Part shown: positions 43,948 to 53,040 of the stretch, one piece after another | Numbering within the stretch: position 1 is the first letter of the stretch | How the letters are laid out: each line of letters begins with the position of its first letter | From: Membranihabitans marinus | GTDB lineage: Bacteria; Bacteroidota; Bacteroidia; Chitinophagales; Saprospiraceae | Assembly: GCF_019802045.1 (NCBI RefSeq) | Contig: NZ_JAHVHU010000009.1 | Location: 1-64,000 of the forward strand | Reading direction: 5' to 3' | DNA length: 64,000 nt | Notes under the pieces: generated by a model | Seen by the model: only the letters and a program-made list of their open reading frames with translations | Database searches by the model: none | Told to the model about the DNA's origin: nothing | Position numbers and translations under genes: made by a program

Positions 43948-44957
43948 AAACCCTACGAATAGCATTAATCGGTGCCGGCTACATAGCGGATTATCATGCG
44001 CGGGGTTTACAAACCCTGGATGGAGTGGAAATGACCAGTGTGGTTTCCGGACAACTCGCGAATGCAAAAAAGTTTGCGCAAAAGTACGACATCCCACATG
44101 CGTACGATTCCATCGCAGAAGTAGTCGCTGATGATCGGATTGATGCGGTCATCATTAGTACACCCAATGCATTTCATGCGCCCTATGCCATTGAATTTCT
44201 CCAAAGCGGCAAGGATGTTTTTCTGGAGAAACCCATGGCGATGGATGCACTAGAAGGCCAGCAAATACAGGATATCGCTGTTCAAACCGGAAACCTGGTT
44301 ATGGTCGGTCATATGTGGCGGTTTGATGCCGATACAGATTGTGTTAAGCAGAGCATTGAGTCAGGTCGTCTGGGTAAAATCTTTAAAACCAAAGGGTATG
44401 GGATCCATGAAAACTGGGGGCCTTCCGGGTGGTTTACGAAGCAAGAACTTGCTGGTGGGGGTGCTTTGGCCGACATGGGGGTTCATGCGATCGATACGGT
44501 CAGGTATCTCCTGGGAGATCCCTTGCCGGTGAAGGTATATGCCCGCATAGCGACCCACTTTGGCGATTATGATGTGGACGATACAGGCATACTGATGATT
44601 ACCTGGGACAATGGAACAGAAAGTATCATCGAGAGCGGCTGGTGGCACCCTCACATGGATGGACCGGAAGCCAGTACCGGACTGTATGGCACCAAAGGCT
44701 ACGCCAGCCTATTTCCTACGTTTCTGAAATTGACGAAGGGCGAAGAATCCTCAGAGACAATTACTCCGGAACTGCCTGAACGGACCGAACACTGCGACCA
44801 GGTGATCTATACGAATCAGATGGCTCATTTTGTCGACTGCATCCGTACTCGAAGCACGCCGGTTCCCGGGATCAAAGAAGGAATGGTGGTTCTGCAGATA
44901 GTGGATGCCGCCTATGAATCTTCAAAAAGCGGCGAGGCAGTGAAAATTGGAAGATAA
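43944..44957 (+). CDS. Gfo/Idh/MocA-family NAD(P)-dependent dehydrogenase
   Basis: A 337-residue cytoplasmic dehydrogenase. The Rossmann motif is IALIGAGYIADYHARGL at residues 6-22 and the family EKP motif is at 95-97 (FLEKPMAMDALEGQ). The second, beta-sheet domain has GGGALADMGVHAIDTVRYLLGDP, containing the histidine usually involved in catalysis. It overlaps the aminotransferase stop by ATGA. Together with that gene it likely interconverts hydroxy-, keto- and amino-sugars. It ends the operon; a 359-bp gap with a MITE-like element follows. Confidence 0.9.
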   Translation: MKTLRIALIGAGYIADYHARGLQTLDGVEMTSVVSGQLANAKKFAQKYDIPHAYDSIAEVVADDRIDAVIISTPNAFHAPYAIEFLQSGKDVFLEKPMAMDALEGQQIQDIAVQTGNLVMVGHMWRFDADTDCVKQSIESGRLGKIFKTKGYGIHENWGPSGWFTKQELAGGGALADMGVHAIDTVRYLLGDPLPVKVYARIATHFGDYDVDDTGILMITWDNGTESIIESGWWHPHMDGPEASTGLYGTKGYASLFPTFLKLTKGEESSETITPELPERTEHCDQVIYTNQMAHFVDCIRTRSTPVPGIKEGMVVLQIVDAAYESSKSGEAVKIGR

Positions 44958-45316
44958 CCTGAGAAGATGGTCGATGTCTGGGGGTCGCTTCCTATTCGAT
45001 GCACTCATTGTAAGCTTCCATTTACCACGTTGCAAAAACAGCTGAACAAATCTTTTCTGAACTAAGAGCGATTATCCTTTGTGTCGTGAAGCCTTAGCGA
45101 GAAGTATTTGCATATTTAATCTTCTTGCAACGAATTGGTTCGCTGGTCTTCTTCTTATACCATTTGAATTCATAATTGCCGCATATATTCCGAAATCATC
45201 TTCGATGCTCTTTGTCAAAAATACCCGGTGTAACTCCAGCTATACCGGCGTTTCTTTCCTCGACAATCTTTGAATATTTGCAAAATCTTATGCGGCATTA
45301 TCAAATACAAATGGTA
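44958..45316. other. Convergent intergenic region carrying the second MITE-like element
   Basis: This 359-bp gap separates the Gfo/Idh dehydrogenase (rightward) from the slipin gene (leftward). The last 160 bp are MITE copy 2. The first 200 bp show no gene, no strong hairpin and no T tract. A short frame crossing the MITE is an artefact of that element. Confidence 0.5.
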
Positions 45317-45317
45317 T
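45157..45317. mobile_element. MITE-like element, copy 2 (161 bp), abutting the slipin stop codon
   Basis: This copy has the same length, orientation and ends as that at 35269-35429: it starts ATACCATTTGAATT and ends ACAAATGGTAT. The inner inverted parts are clearer here (TTGCCGCATA at the left, TGCGGCA at the right). TTA flanks both sides if the ends are set at TACC and GGTA, a possible 3-bp target duplication; TA flanks both sides if the ends are CC and GG. Its right end falls exactly on the stop codon of the slipin gene (45317-45319). Confidence 0.8.
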
Positions 45318-46123
45318 TACTCATCATCTGTTTTTATTATGGGCACGCCGCTATCTTTTATAGCTTTAAAAGCTTCCAGAAAATCCATGGGAATGGGCAT
45401 GAAAACAAAGGTAGAGCTCTCATCGGCCACTTCATTCATGGTTTGAAGGAAACGGAGCTGTAGGGCTGCTGGTGCTTTTTCGATCATATGCGCTGCATCA
45501 ACCAGTCGTTCGGCAGCCTGAAACTCCCCTTCCGCATTGATGACCTTTGCCCGTCGATCCCGTTCGGTCTCAGCTTGCCGGGCCATGGCGCGTTTCATGT
45601 TTTCAGGCAGGACAACATCCCGGACTTCCACAGACACAACTTTGATTCCCCAGGGATCTGTATGGCGATCGATGATTTCCTGAATCTGTTTGTTAACCTT
45701 TTCACGTTCTGCCAATAGTTCGTCCAATTCTACCTGGCCTACGATACTTCGGAGCGTAGTTTGGGCGAGCATGGAGGTGGCGTGGATGTATTTTTCGACC
45801 TGTATCACAGCACGTTCGGCATCGACCACCCGGAAGAAGGTGATGGCATCCACATTCACTGTCACGTTGTCTTTGGTGATTACTTCCTGTTTGTCGACGT
45901 TGATGGTCAGGACCCGCAGATCTACCCGTTGTATTTTATCAATGAACGGAATCAGGAAAATCAGCCCCGGTCCTTTTGTGCTCATGTATTTACCCAATCG
46001 AAAGACCACTGCACGTTCATACTCACGAAGTATTTTAAACATTTGAATGAGCATCATAAAGGCAATGACGATAACAGGAATCACCCAACTGAGTTGATTG
46101 ACCAAATTTTCCATAGGATTCAT
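45317..46123 (-). CDS. Slipin (stomatin-like SPFH-domain protein)
   Basis: A 268-residue membrane protein with one N-terminal hydrophobic segment (about 13-29, WVIPVIVIAFMMLIQMF) and an SPFH/prohibitin domain. The domain shows REYERAVVFRLGKYMSTKGPGLIFLIPFIDKIQRVDLR and the VEVRDVVLPENMKRAMARQAEAERE-type helix. Slipins form oligomers in membrane microdomains. It lies 90 bp after the NfeD protease gene in the same direction; the NfeD-slipin pair is a known conserved unit in which the protease can cut the slipin C-terminus. Its stop codon touches the MITE-like element, so the C-terminus may have been altered by the insertion. Confidence 0.93.
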   Translation of the reverse strand: MNPMENLVNQLSWVIPVIVIAFMMLIQMFKILREYERAVVFRLGKYMSTKGPGLIFLIPFIDKIQRVDLRVLTINVDKQEVITKDNVTVNVDAITFFRVVDAERAVIQVEKYIHATSMLAQTTLRSIVGQVELDELLAEREKVNKQIQEIIDRHTDPWGIKVVSVEVRDVVLPENMKRAMARQAETERDRRAKVINAEGEFQAAERLVDAAHMIEKAPAALQLRFLQTMNEVADESSTFVFMPIPMDFLEAFKAIKDSGVPIIKTDDE

Positions 46124-46213
46124 ATTTAGATTATTAGGTTACAAAATAAACAAAAAAGGCAACTTTTTCAGATCCACTGTGCAGGGATGGCTCATCCAGC
46201 CTTTTACTTGGTT

Positions 46214-47524
46214 TTAGGTGGTTTCTGGATTTATTTTTTTTACGGTCAATTGAAGGTTGTGAATGCTGATAACTTCACATTTCATTCCCACTTCCAGCGT
46301 ATCTTCACTAACGGCATTCCAGTACTCTCCAAAAAGGAGAACACGACCACCGGTCTGGTCGATCCGGTCTACTACTTCTGCTTTTTTCCCAATCATCGCT
46401 TCTTTACCGGTTTTGCTTTCGCGAAACTGGGCGCGGATCCCTTCGGCGGCCACCCAAATAAAAAATAGTGCGGTTAACACGGTGGCTGGAATCAACCAAC
46501 CCAACGAGATGGACATTGGCTCGGGTAGATCTTGGAAAAGCATAAGGGCTCCCAGGAAAAATGAAACAGCACCACCGGCGATTAATAGGCCAAAAGTAGG
46601 GGTAAAAGCTTCCGCTATAAACAGCGCAATGGCTAATCCGATTAACAAAAATCCGGCCATATTGATCGGCATGGCGGCAGATGCAAACAGTAACAGGATA
46701 AGCGCGATTACACCCGACACACCGGGAATAATGGCACCTGGATTAGTTATTTCGCCAATAATGCCGTAGATGGCTACCATGGTGAGGATCAACATCACTT
46801 CAGGCCGCATGGCAAACCCCAGCAAGCTTTCCATGAGATTGGGTTTTAAGATCACTATTTCTGCGGACCGGGTTTCAAGGGTTTTACCAGCTACTGTTTT
46901 ACCGTTTATTTTTTCCAGTAAGTCTTGGCGACTTGAAGCGATCATATCCACTACATTAAGCTCCACTGCTTTATCTGCTGTAATAGACTTGCCATCGCGG
47001 ACTGCTGAAATCGCCCAATCTGCATTGCGTCCCCGACGGTTTGCGATGGATTCGATATAACTTTCTGTGTAGTTAAATATCTTTTTTTGCATCACGGTGT
47101 CCGGTTGGGAAGAGCCAGACGGACCCATCTGTACCGGAGAGGCCGCACCGATATTGGTGGCGGGTGCCATCGCCGCAATGTGTGCAGCCATGGTAATAAA
47201 AGTACCTGCACTTGCCGCTGAAGCACCCTCAGGGGCTATATAAACGACAATGGGTAGGTCATCGGAATCCAAAATAGCCTGGACGATATTCTTGGTCGAT
47301 TCCAGGAGACCTCCCGGGGTATCCATTTCGATGATCAGGGCAACAGAACCTGATTCCCGCGCTTTTGTAATACCCCGCTTGATATAATTCGTGGTCGTCG
47401 GTGAAATGGCACCGTTGACATTGATCAGAGTGACCTCTTTGTTTTGGGAGAAAGCAGAGTCCGGTTGCGCAAAGCTGCATAGAACCAGTGTGACTGAAAA
47501 AAGAAATATAAAGAGGTGTTTCAT
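46214..47524 (-). CDS. NfeD-family membrane serine protease (ClpP class)
   Basis: A 436-residue protein with a signal peptide (about 1-19), an outward ClpP-like protease domain (about 30-220), four or more membrane helices (about 228-350) and a C-terminal OB-fold NfeD domain. The protease nucleophile is S105 in ASAASAGTFI, with the general base lysine probably K147 or K148, as in the Ser-Lys dyad of archaeal PH1510. EMDTPGGLLESTKNIVQ is the oxyanion/substrate groove. It precedes the slipin gene by 90 bp, the expected partner. The likely role is membrane protein quality control. Confidence 0.92.
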   Translation of the reverse strand: MKHLFIFLFSVTLVLCSFAQPDSAFSQNKEVTLINVNGAISPTTTNYIKRGITKARESGSVALIIEMDTPGGLLESTKNIVQAILDSDDLPIVVYIAPEGASAASAGTFITMAAHIAAMAPATNIGAASPVQMGPSGSSQPDTVMQKKIFNYTESYIESIANRRGRNADWAISAVRDGKSITADKAVELNVVDMIASSRQDLLEKINGKTVAGKTLETRSAEIVILKPNLMESLLGFAMRPEVMLILTMVAIYGIIGEITNPGAIIPGVSGVIALILLLFASAAMPINMAGFLLIGLAIALFIAEAFTPTFGLLIAGGAVSFFLGALMLFQDLPEPMSISLGWLIPATVLTALFFIWVAAEGIRAQFRESKTGKEAMIGKKAEVVDRIDQTGGRVLLFGEYWNAVSEDTLEVGMKCEVISIHNLQLTVKKINPETT

Positions 47525-47707
47525 CGCGATTTGTTGATTCTACATGGTGTCAGTAATTATTCATACGAAGTAGGATATGCATATATGTAAGGCATTAACA
47601 GGAACAACAAACAGATGAAAGGATTAGTTCTTGAGTTTGAGACCAGAATGCATAAAATGGCATTTGTATTCCATATATAATGCTGTGGTTAATTTGGTTT
47701 CTCATCC

Positions 47708-48634
47708 TTAGAAGGATTCTGTCTGGTTGCTATTAGCAATCTGGGAAGATAAATCCGCAAATCGATTTTTGAATTCCAAAGGAGTCATTCTGGTGTATTT
47801 TTTAAATACATGGGAAAAATAGGCAGGAGAGGAATAGCTTAACTTATACCCAACGTCTTTCATGGAGTCTGTTTTAGGAATTATTTCTTTAGCCTTTTCT
47901 ATCTTGAGGCTGTTAATGTAATCGATGGGGCTCCGACCAATATGTTCTTTAAACTTGTGTTTGAACCTGGATTGAGATAAATCTGTGATCTCACTTAGTT
48001 CTTCGATGGTCAACTGTTCCCAAATATTTTCATTAATGTATGTCACTACTCTTGAGATGTCTCATGGAAGATCAACGCTATTGTCAGATTTGGACAATTC
48101 GATAACTTCTAGTAAAATACTTACAATACTATTGAAGATATGAAGATTGATCAAAGGTCGGTCCCTGGATCTGCATTGGCTTTCAAGAGTTCTGAACCGT
48201 TGACGGATACGTTGATTTCCGGGAAAATGAACATGAGGGGCATTAAGCAGTTCCGAATACAAGGATTCACTCCAGCTTTTTTTAAATCCTAACAACGATT
48301 GATTTTCGTCCGGGGCTTTCAAGATTATCCAGTAGAGGCTCCCGATTGATTCAGGGTAATTGCTGGTGCCGTGAATTTGATTGGGTTTTGTTAAAAGAAG
48401 GTCCCCGCCTTTTAAAAGATATTCCTTGGATTCTATTTCATAAATTTGTTTGCCAGTTTCCAGGTAACAAATCTCAAACATGTTGTTGTGCTGATGTTGT
48501 TTTAAAACCTGCCCTGCTCTTTGGTAAGTATAGTGACCCAATAGCATAATACTCGAAATTCCCGTATCTCTCAGATCATATATCTTCCGGTCTGATGTCG
48601 ATCGAAAATCTAATTGCACTTCCATTTCTATCAA
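47708..48634 (-). pseudogene. AraC-family regulator interrupted by an in-frame TGA
   Basis: One reading frame of 308 codons, broken by a single TGA at 48062-48064. The first 190 codons (48634 leftward) encode a cupin-type sensor domain (MLLGHYTYQRAGQVLKQHQHNNMFEICYLETG). After the stop the same frame continues DISRVVTYINENIWEQLTIEELSEITDLSQSRF into a complete AraC DNA-binding domain with two helix-turn-helix motifs. No frameshift is needed, so the gene is a whole AraC/XylS regulator with one nonsense codon, or the HTH half is made separately from a GTG at 48046. It is divergent from the DUF6807 operon, the natural target of such a sugar-responsive regulator. Confidence 0.85.
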
Positions 48635-48833
48635 TATTGTGCTGTAATATAATAATTATACGATTCTATATAGAACTCCTATAGTTTTAATTAGCGAAAA
48701 CAATAGGATTTTGAGGTGGGTGGATCAAAGGTTACAGGTTATGAGTTCTATAAGGGTAGCGTAGAATATAAAATCATGTTATTACAAAATCCAGATTGGT
48801 AATTTACTCCACATATTTAAATCCCATGGAATG

Positions 48834-48864
48834 TTGCAAATTATTTCAGGATAGAAGTATTTTG
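48834..48864 (+). promoter_or_regulatory. Candidate Bacteroidota-type promoter of the DUF6807 operon
   Basis: TTG at 48834-48836 and TATTTTG at 48858-48864 are separated by 21 bp. They resemble the Bacteroidota sigma factor elements TTTG (-33) and TAnnTTTG (-7), though the -7 box is one base short of consensus. It lies 34 bp before the ATG of the lipoprotein gene and is the best match in the 264-bp divergent region shared with the AraC regulator. Confidence 0.4.
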
Positions 48865-48897
48865 TAAATTTAATTGGATCGAAATCAATAAAATAAA

Positions 48898-50250
48898 ATG
48901 ACCGCTAAATTATTATTTTTTGTTGCGTGTTTAGCAAGTACCATCGCAGTAGCTGTTTCTTGTTCGGCACCTTCCACAGATGATATCGTACTCGTTAACC
49001 ATTCTTACGGTGAAGAGTGGACCACCACCCCGGTATCATTTGACGTGGAGCTGAGTGAGGCTCTCCTGACAGCAGCTAGGGAGAACAGGCTGGTATTAAC
49101 CGGGGTTTCTGATCATGCAGAGATCTCTGTTCAGCTGGACAAAGAATTAAACGCACATAAGTTCAGAATAACAGCACTCCTGCCGGGAGGCCATACTGGG
49201 AAGCAGGAATACCAACTCACAGCAAAGGATAAGCCAGCATTTTCCATTATTCAGGCCGAACCAGGTCAGGAGAGTGCCCAACCATTCATTACTGAAGGGA
49301 ATCAAAAGGTGCTCCAATACAACTATGAGAAAGTTCATGCCGAGGATGTTGTGCGGCCAGGGGGCGAAAAAAAAGAATTGACGTATTCTGAATTTTCATC
49401 GGGTATCTATTATGAAGAATTATTAAAATCGCACCCCACCTATCCAAAGGACACGGTGCTCACAGGTGCCGTGTATGGCGTACCTAGATCTGATTATATC
49501 CATCCTTTATACGGTTTGAATGGCGAAATGTTAACCCGCGATTGGCCGGATGGTGGACACCCTCATCACAGAGGGATATTTTGGGCGTGGCCTGAGGTGG
49601 AATATAATGGTCAGCGAGGTGATATTTATGCTTTACAAAGGGTCTTTGCCCGTCCAACAGGGAAAATTGATTTCATCAGCGGGCCGGTGTATGCTCAGAT
49701 CTACGCTGAAAATCGTTGGATGTGGGAGGATGAAGTGCCCATTGTTCATGAACAGGTGACTATCAGAGCGTACCGTGCCAACGATAGACAAAGAATCATA
49801 GACTTGACACTGGAATTCCAGGCACTCGAAGAAAACATAACCCTTGCTACTCGATTTACGGACAGTTATGGGGGGTTAAATATTCGAATGCAAACACCGG
49901 AAGAACAGGAGATTTCGTATTTTACGGATGAACCAGGGGGCAGTCCTTCGAGAGCATGGGCCGATTTTAATGGAATCTTTGAAGGAAATGAGGCCAAATC
50001 AGGATTGATGATATTACAACATAAATCCAATCCGGAATATCCCGGCGACTGGGTGGAGTATCCGAACCTATCCTGGATCCAGCCTACTTTTCCAACGCCC
50101 AAGTCCAGGTACCGATTGAGTCTCACGGAGCCATTGGTGTTGAGATACCGCTTTGTGGTGCATGCGGGAGGTGAACCAACTCCTGATGTATCAAAGGCCT
50201 ATTGGGATGCTTATAATTCTCAAAATTTACCCCAGGTAAAGGATCGATAG
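48898..50250 (+). CDS. DUF6807 (PmoA-like) lipoprotein
   Basis: A 450-residue protein with a lipoprotein signal ending near C22 (AVAVSC). The second half has the DUF6807 hallmark DWPDGGHPHHRGIFWAWPEV near residue 215, with a clustered set of histidines, followed by beta-rich sequence to the end. An Ig-like region occupies about 30-130. The function of the family is unknown; genes of this kind often sit with Gfo/Idh dehydrogenases in carbohydrate loci of Bacteroidota and Planctomycetota, as here. The histidine cluster suggests a metal or sugar site. First gene of the predicted pathway cluster, divergent from the AraC regulator. Confidence 0.85.
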   Translation: MTAKLLFFVACLASTIAVAVSCSAPSTDDIVLVNHSYGEEWTTTPVSFDVELSEALLTAARENRLVLTGVSDHAEISVQLDKELNAHKFRITALLPGGHTGKQEYQLTAKDKPAFSIIQAEPGQESAQPFITEGNQKVLQYNYEKVHAEDVVRPGGEKKELTYSEFSSGIYYEELLKSHPTYPKDTVLTGAVYGVPRSDYIHPLYGLNGEMLTRDWPDGGHPHHRGIFWAWPEVEYNGQRGDIYALQRVFARPTGKIDFISGPVYAQIYAENRWMWEDEVPIVHEQVTIRAYRANDRQRIIDLTLEFQALEENITLATRFTDSYGGLNIRMQTPEEQEISYFTDEPGGSPSRAWADFNGIFEGNEAKSGLMILQHKSNPEYPGDWVEYPNLSWIQPTFPTPKSRYRLSLTEPLVLRYRFVVHAGGEPTPDVSKAYWDAYNSQNLPQVKDR

Positions 50251-50351
50251 GAAGCTGATCCAGAAAGAAAACTGAAGACATAATGAAGGCAAATGCCAAA
50301 GGAACTGCCTCGATAAATTCACCAGATTTGAATAATTAAACATTAACGACA

Positions 50352-51719
50352 ATGAAGAATAAATCCAACATTACCAGACGGCAATTTGTAAAGAACAGCT
50401 CTATGGCAGCTTTCACACTTCCTTATATTGTACCTTCATCTGTATTGTCCCGCCAGGGGAAAACATCGCCCAATGATAAGATCAATCTGGGAATTATTGG
50501 TTGTGGAGCTCTGGGAAAAGCAAACCTTAGAGCTTGTCTGCAGGATGATGGTGTAGAACTGGTTGCTGCCTGTGATGTATGGGACAAGAGACTCGACCCA
50601 GTGGTGGAACAACATAAGGACACCTGTACCGGTTATCACGATTACAGGAAAATGTTGGAACACCCTGGTCTGGATGCAGTCATCGTAGCCACGCCGGCGC
50701 ATTGGCACGCCCTACAAGCCGTAGCAGCCGCGGAAGCAGGTGTGGCTGTCTATTTACAAAAACCGATGTCCATGTTTCCCGCAGAAAGCCTCGCTATACG
50801 CAATGCGTTCCGGAAACACGGAACGATCAATCAGATCGGTACACAGATTCATTCCGGTGACCACTACAGGAGAATGGTCGAGTTGGTGCGTTCAGGAAAT
50901 CTGGGGGATATAGCTACCGTACGAACCTTTTTTGTGATGAATGAAGCCCCAGATGGTATCGGGTCAGGGAATAACAGAGATACCGCACCCAAGGGGTTGG
51001 ATTGGCAGCAGTGGGTGGGTCCGGCTCGCATGCAACCCTTCAACCCACATCTGGTTAAAGATGCGTTTTATCATTGCTTTTGGATGGATTTTAGTGGTGG
51101 TTGGACACCGGGGATGGCTCCTCACATTACGGATCTGCCCATATGGGCTCTTGATTTGGGTTATCCCACGGAGATTAGTGCGATGGGTGGCCGGTATATA
51201 ATCCGAGACGACGGCGATGCATATGACAACCATGAAGTGATCTGGCAATATCCTGAACTCACCATGACCTGGATGAATTCCTCGACCAACAGCCACGGAT
51301 GGGCATTTCAAAAGGCAGACAAAGATGGAGTGGGTTATGAAACAGGTACAAGGAGACGATTGGGGATTTATTTCCATGGCGCAAATGGTACATTGATCAC
51401 AGATTATAATTCTCATATTTTAGTTCCTGAAGGGGATAGAATGGCGGGTATGGCTGCACCGGCAGAGTCTATTGAATCCTCACCCGGACAGGAGCTTGAG
51501 TGGCTCGAGGGAATCAGATCAGGTCAACAACCGCTGTGCAATGCTGATTACCATATTAAAGTGGATTTGCCCATACAGCTCAGCATTTTGTCTCTCAAGC
51601 TCGGACGCTCGATTAAATTTGATCCTGAAACTGAAAAGATTGTGGGGGATGATATAGCTAGTCAAAAGGCGATCCCGGAGTATCGTTCTCCCTGGAAATT
51701 TCCGTCAGAATACTTGTAA
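50352..51719 (+). CDS. Tat-targeted Gfo/Idh/MocA-family oxidoreductase 1
   Basis: A 455-residue oxidoreductase with a twin-arginine signal (TRRQFVKNSSMAAF at residues 8-21). The Rossmann motif is INLGIIGCGALGKANLRACL near residue 45. In place of the usual EKP there is LQKPMSMFPAES near 135. The long second domain has aromatic-rich sequence (FYHCFWMDFSGGWTPGMAPHITDLPIWALDLG) typical of the exported branch of the family. Exported members fold with NAD(P) in the cytoplasm and act in the periplasm on sugars or glycans. It follows the DUF6807 gene by 101 bp. Confidence 0.87.
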   Translation: MKNKSNITRRQFVKNSSMAAFTLPYIVPSSVLSRQGKTSPNDKINLGIIGCGALGKANLRACLQDDGVELVAACDVWDKRLDPVVEQHKDTCTGYHDYRKMLEHPGLDAVIVATPAHWHALQAVAAAEAGVAVYLQKPMSMFPAESLAIRNAFRKHGTINQIGTQIHSGDHYRRMVELVRSGNLGDIATVRTFFVMNEAPDGIGSGNNRDTAPKGLDWQQWVGPARMQPFNPHLVKDAFYHCFWMDFSGGWTPGMAPHITDLPIWALDLGYPTEISAMGGRYIIRDDGDAYDNHEVIWQYPELTMTWMNSSTNSHGWAFQKADKDGVGYETGTRRRLGIYFHGANGTLITDYNSHILVPEGDRMAGMAAPAESIESSPGQELEWLEGIRSGQQPLCNADYHIKVDLPIQLSILSLKLGRSIKFDPETEKIVGDDIASQKAIPEYRSPWKFPSEYL

Positions 51720-51755
51720 TGTGGTATATATAGTATCTTCCTGAAATCACAGACC

Positions 51756-52751
51756 ATGAAAGGTAATCACCGAAGAAAATTTTTAAAACAATCGCTAACG
51801 GCCGGGCTGGGCCTGGGAATTGTGACGGCCGCAAATGCTTTTCATGAACCAACCACAGAACCTGCTAAGAAAGTTGGAATGATCGGCTTGGATACCGGCC
51901 ATAGTATTGCATTTGTTAAAGCATTAAATACAGCAAAAAACCATGAATTTGACGATTATAAAGTAGTAGCTGCTTATCCGAAGGGAACCGATGATATTTT
52001 GGAGTGGAAAAACAAAATTCCAGAATTCACAGCCGAGGTAAAAAAACATGGTGTGGAAACAGTAAACTCTATCTCCGAACTACTTCAAAAAGTTGATTTT
52101 GTGATTTTGACCACCATTGATGGGAACAAACACTTAGAGCAAGTTTTACCTGTATTGAAGTCTGGGGTGCCTGTATTTGTAGACAAACCTTTTGCGGCTT
52201 CGATAGAAGAAGCACGTAAAATTGCACAAGCGGCTGATAAGTATCATACCCCCCTATTTTCCTCTTCTTCATTGCGGTTTATGAAAGGCGCTCGTGAAGT
52301 AAGGAATGGAAGCCTGGGAACAGTGAATGGAGTAGAGGCTTATAGCCCCGCACACATCGAACCACATCATCCGGATTTGTTTTGGTATGGTGTGCATGGG
52401 GTGGAAATATTATTCACCCTTATGGGGACCGGATGTCAATGGGTAGAAAGGACATATACTTATGATACAGATCTGGTGATCGGAATGTGGGATAACGAAA
52501 GAATAGGAACTTATCGCGGCATCAGAAAAGGGAAAGGGGGATATGGCGCTGTAGTCTATGCAGAGGAAGGGATTGAATATCTCAATAATTTTGATGGGTA
52601 TAACGGACTATTGCATGAGATCATCAAATTTTTTAATACCCACCAACCTCCGATAGATATTGAAGAAACATTAGAAATTTTTGCTTTTATGGAAGCCGCC
52701 GAGCAGAGCAAACATAGGGATGGAGAAAGAATTTATCTGAGTTCCATATAG
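51756..52751 (+). CDS. Tat-targeted Gfo/Idh/MocA-family oxidoreductase 2
   Basis: A 331-residue protein with a twin-arginine-like signal (HRRKFLKQSLTAGLGLGIVTAA at 5-26). The dinucleotide region is unusual: VGMIGLDTGHSIAFVKALN replaces the common GxGxxG. DKPFAAS is present at about residue 145 in the position of EKP, and VHGVEILFTLMG carries the second-domain histidine. The altered loop suggests weak or different cofactor binding, or a binding protein rather than an enzyme. It starts 36 bp after oxidoreductase 1 and is surely in the same transcript. Confidence 0.82.
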   Translation: MKGNHRRKFLKQSLTAGLGLGIVTAANAFHEPTTEPAKKVGMIGLDTGHSIAFVKALNTAKNHEFDDYKVVAAYPKGTDDILEWKNKIPEFTAEVKKHGVETVNSISELLQKVDFVILTTIDGNKHLEQVLPVLKSGVPVFVDKPFAASIEEARKIAQAADKYHTPLFSSSSLRFMKGAREVRNGSLGTVNGVEAYSPAHIEPHHPDLFWYGVHGVEILFTLMGTGCQWVERTYTYDTDLVIGMWDNERIGTYRGIRKGKGGYGAVVYAEEGIEYLNNFDGYNGLLHEIIKFFNTHQPPIDIEETLEIFAFMEAAEQSKHRDGERIYLSSI

Positions 52752-52900
52752 AGCAAATCGATGGATTTATTTCTAACGATTCCTGCTGATGGGGATTCAA
52801 GTTGTGTGAATTAACGGGGTTGCGAATTAGTAGTCGGTGTGATGTGCCCGATACCGGACCTGTAGAGAGTATCTCGTTCGCTGAATATAGATTTTCATAG

Positions 52901-52926
52901 CCGCATCTGAGCGTGCGGATGCTTTT
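52901..52926 (+). terminator. Weak terminator-like hairpin between oxidoreductase 2 and the RraA gene
   Basis: GCATC (52903-52907) and GATGC (52918-52922) pair around a ten-base loop and are followed by TTTT. An alternative CCGCA/TGCGG pairing overlaps it. The stem is short, so termination would be partial. It lies in the 289-bp gap that separates the exported-protein genes from the cytoplasmic catabolic genes, so it may adjust their ratio. Confidence 0.35.
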
Positions 52927-53040
52927 AGGAATCCAGACACCGGAAATTTCTCCAGTTCTTGAATTCAGAAAAAAAATGGATCCACTGTATTGTCGTAGAG
53001 AATAATGAATTGAAATACATGTAAAATTATTGATTTAAAA

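Noticed and set aside
45176-45463. 95-codon open frame spanning MITE copy 2 and the slipin 3' end
   Set aside because: It begins inside the repeat element, is not open in the other copy, and runs antisense to the slipin gene.
47708-48046. HTH half of the AraC regulator considered as an independent small regulator gene
   Set aside because: It is in frame with the upstream cupin half and the intervening codons continue the normal AraC linker, so one interrupted gene is the simpler reading; separate restart is kept as an alternative.
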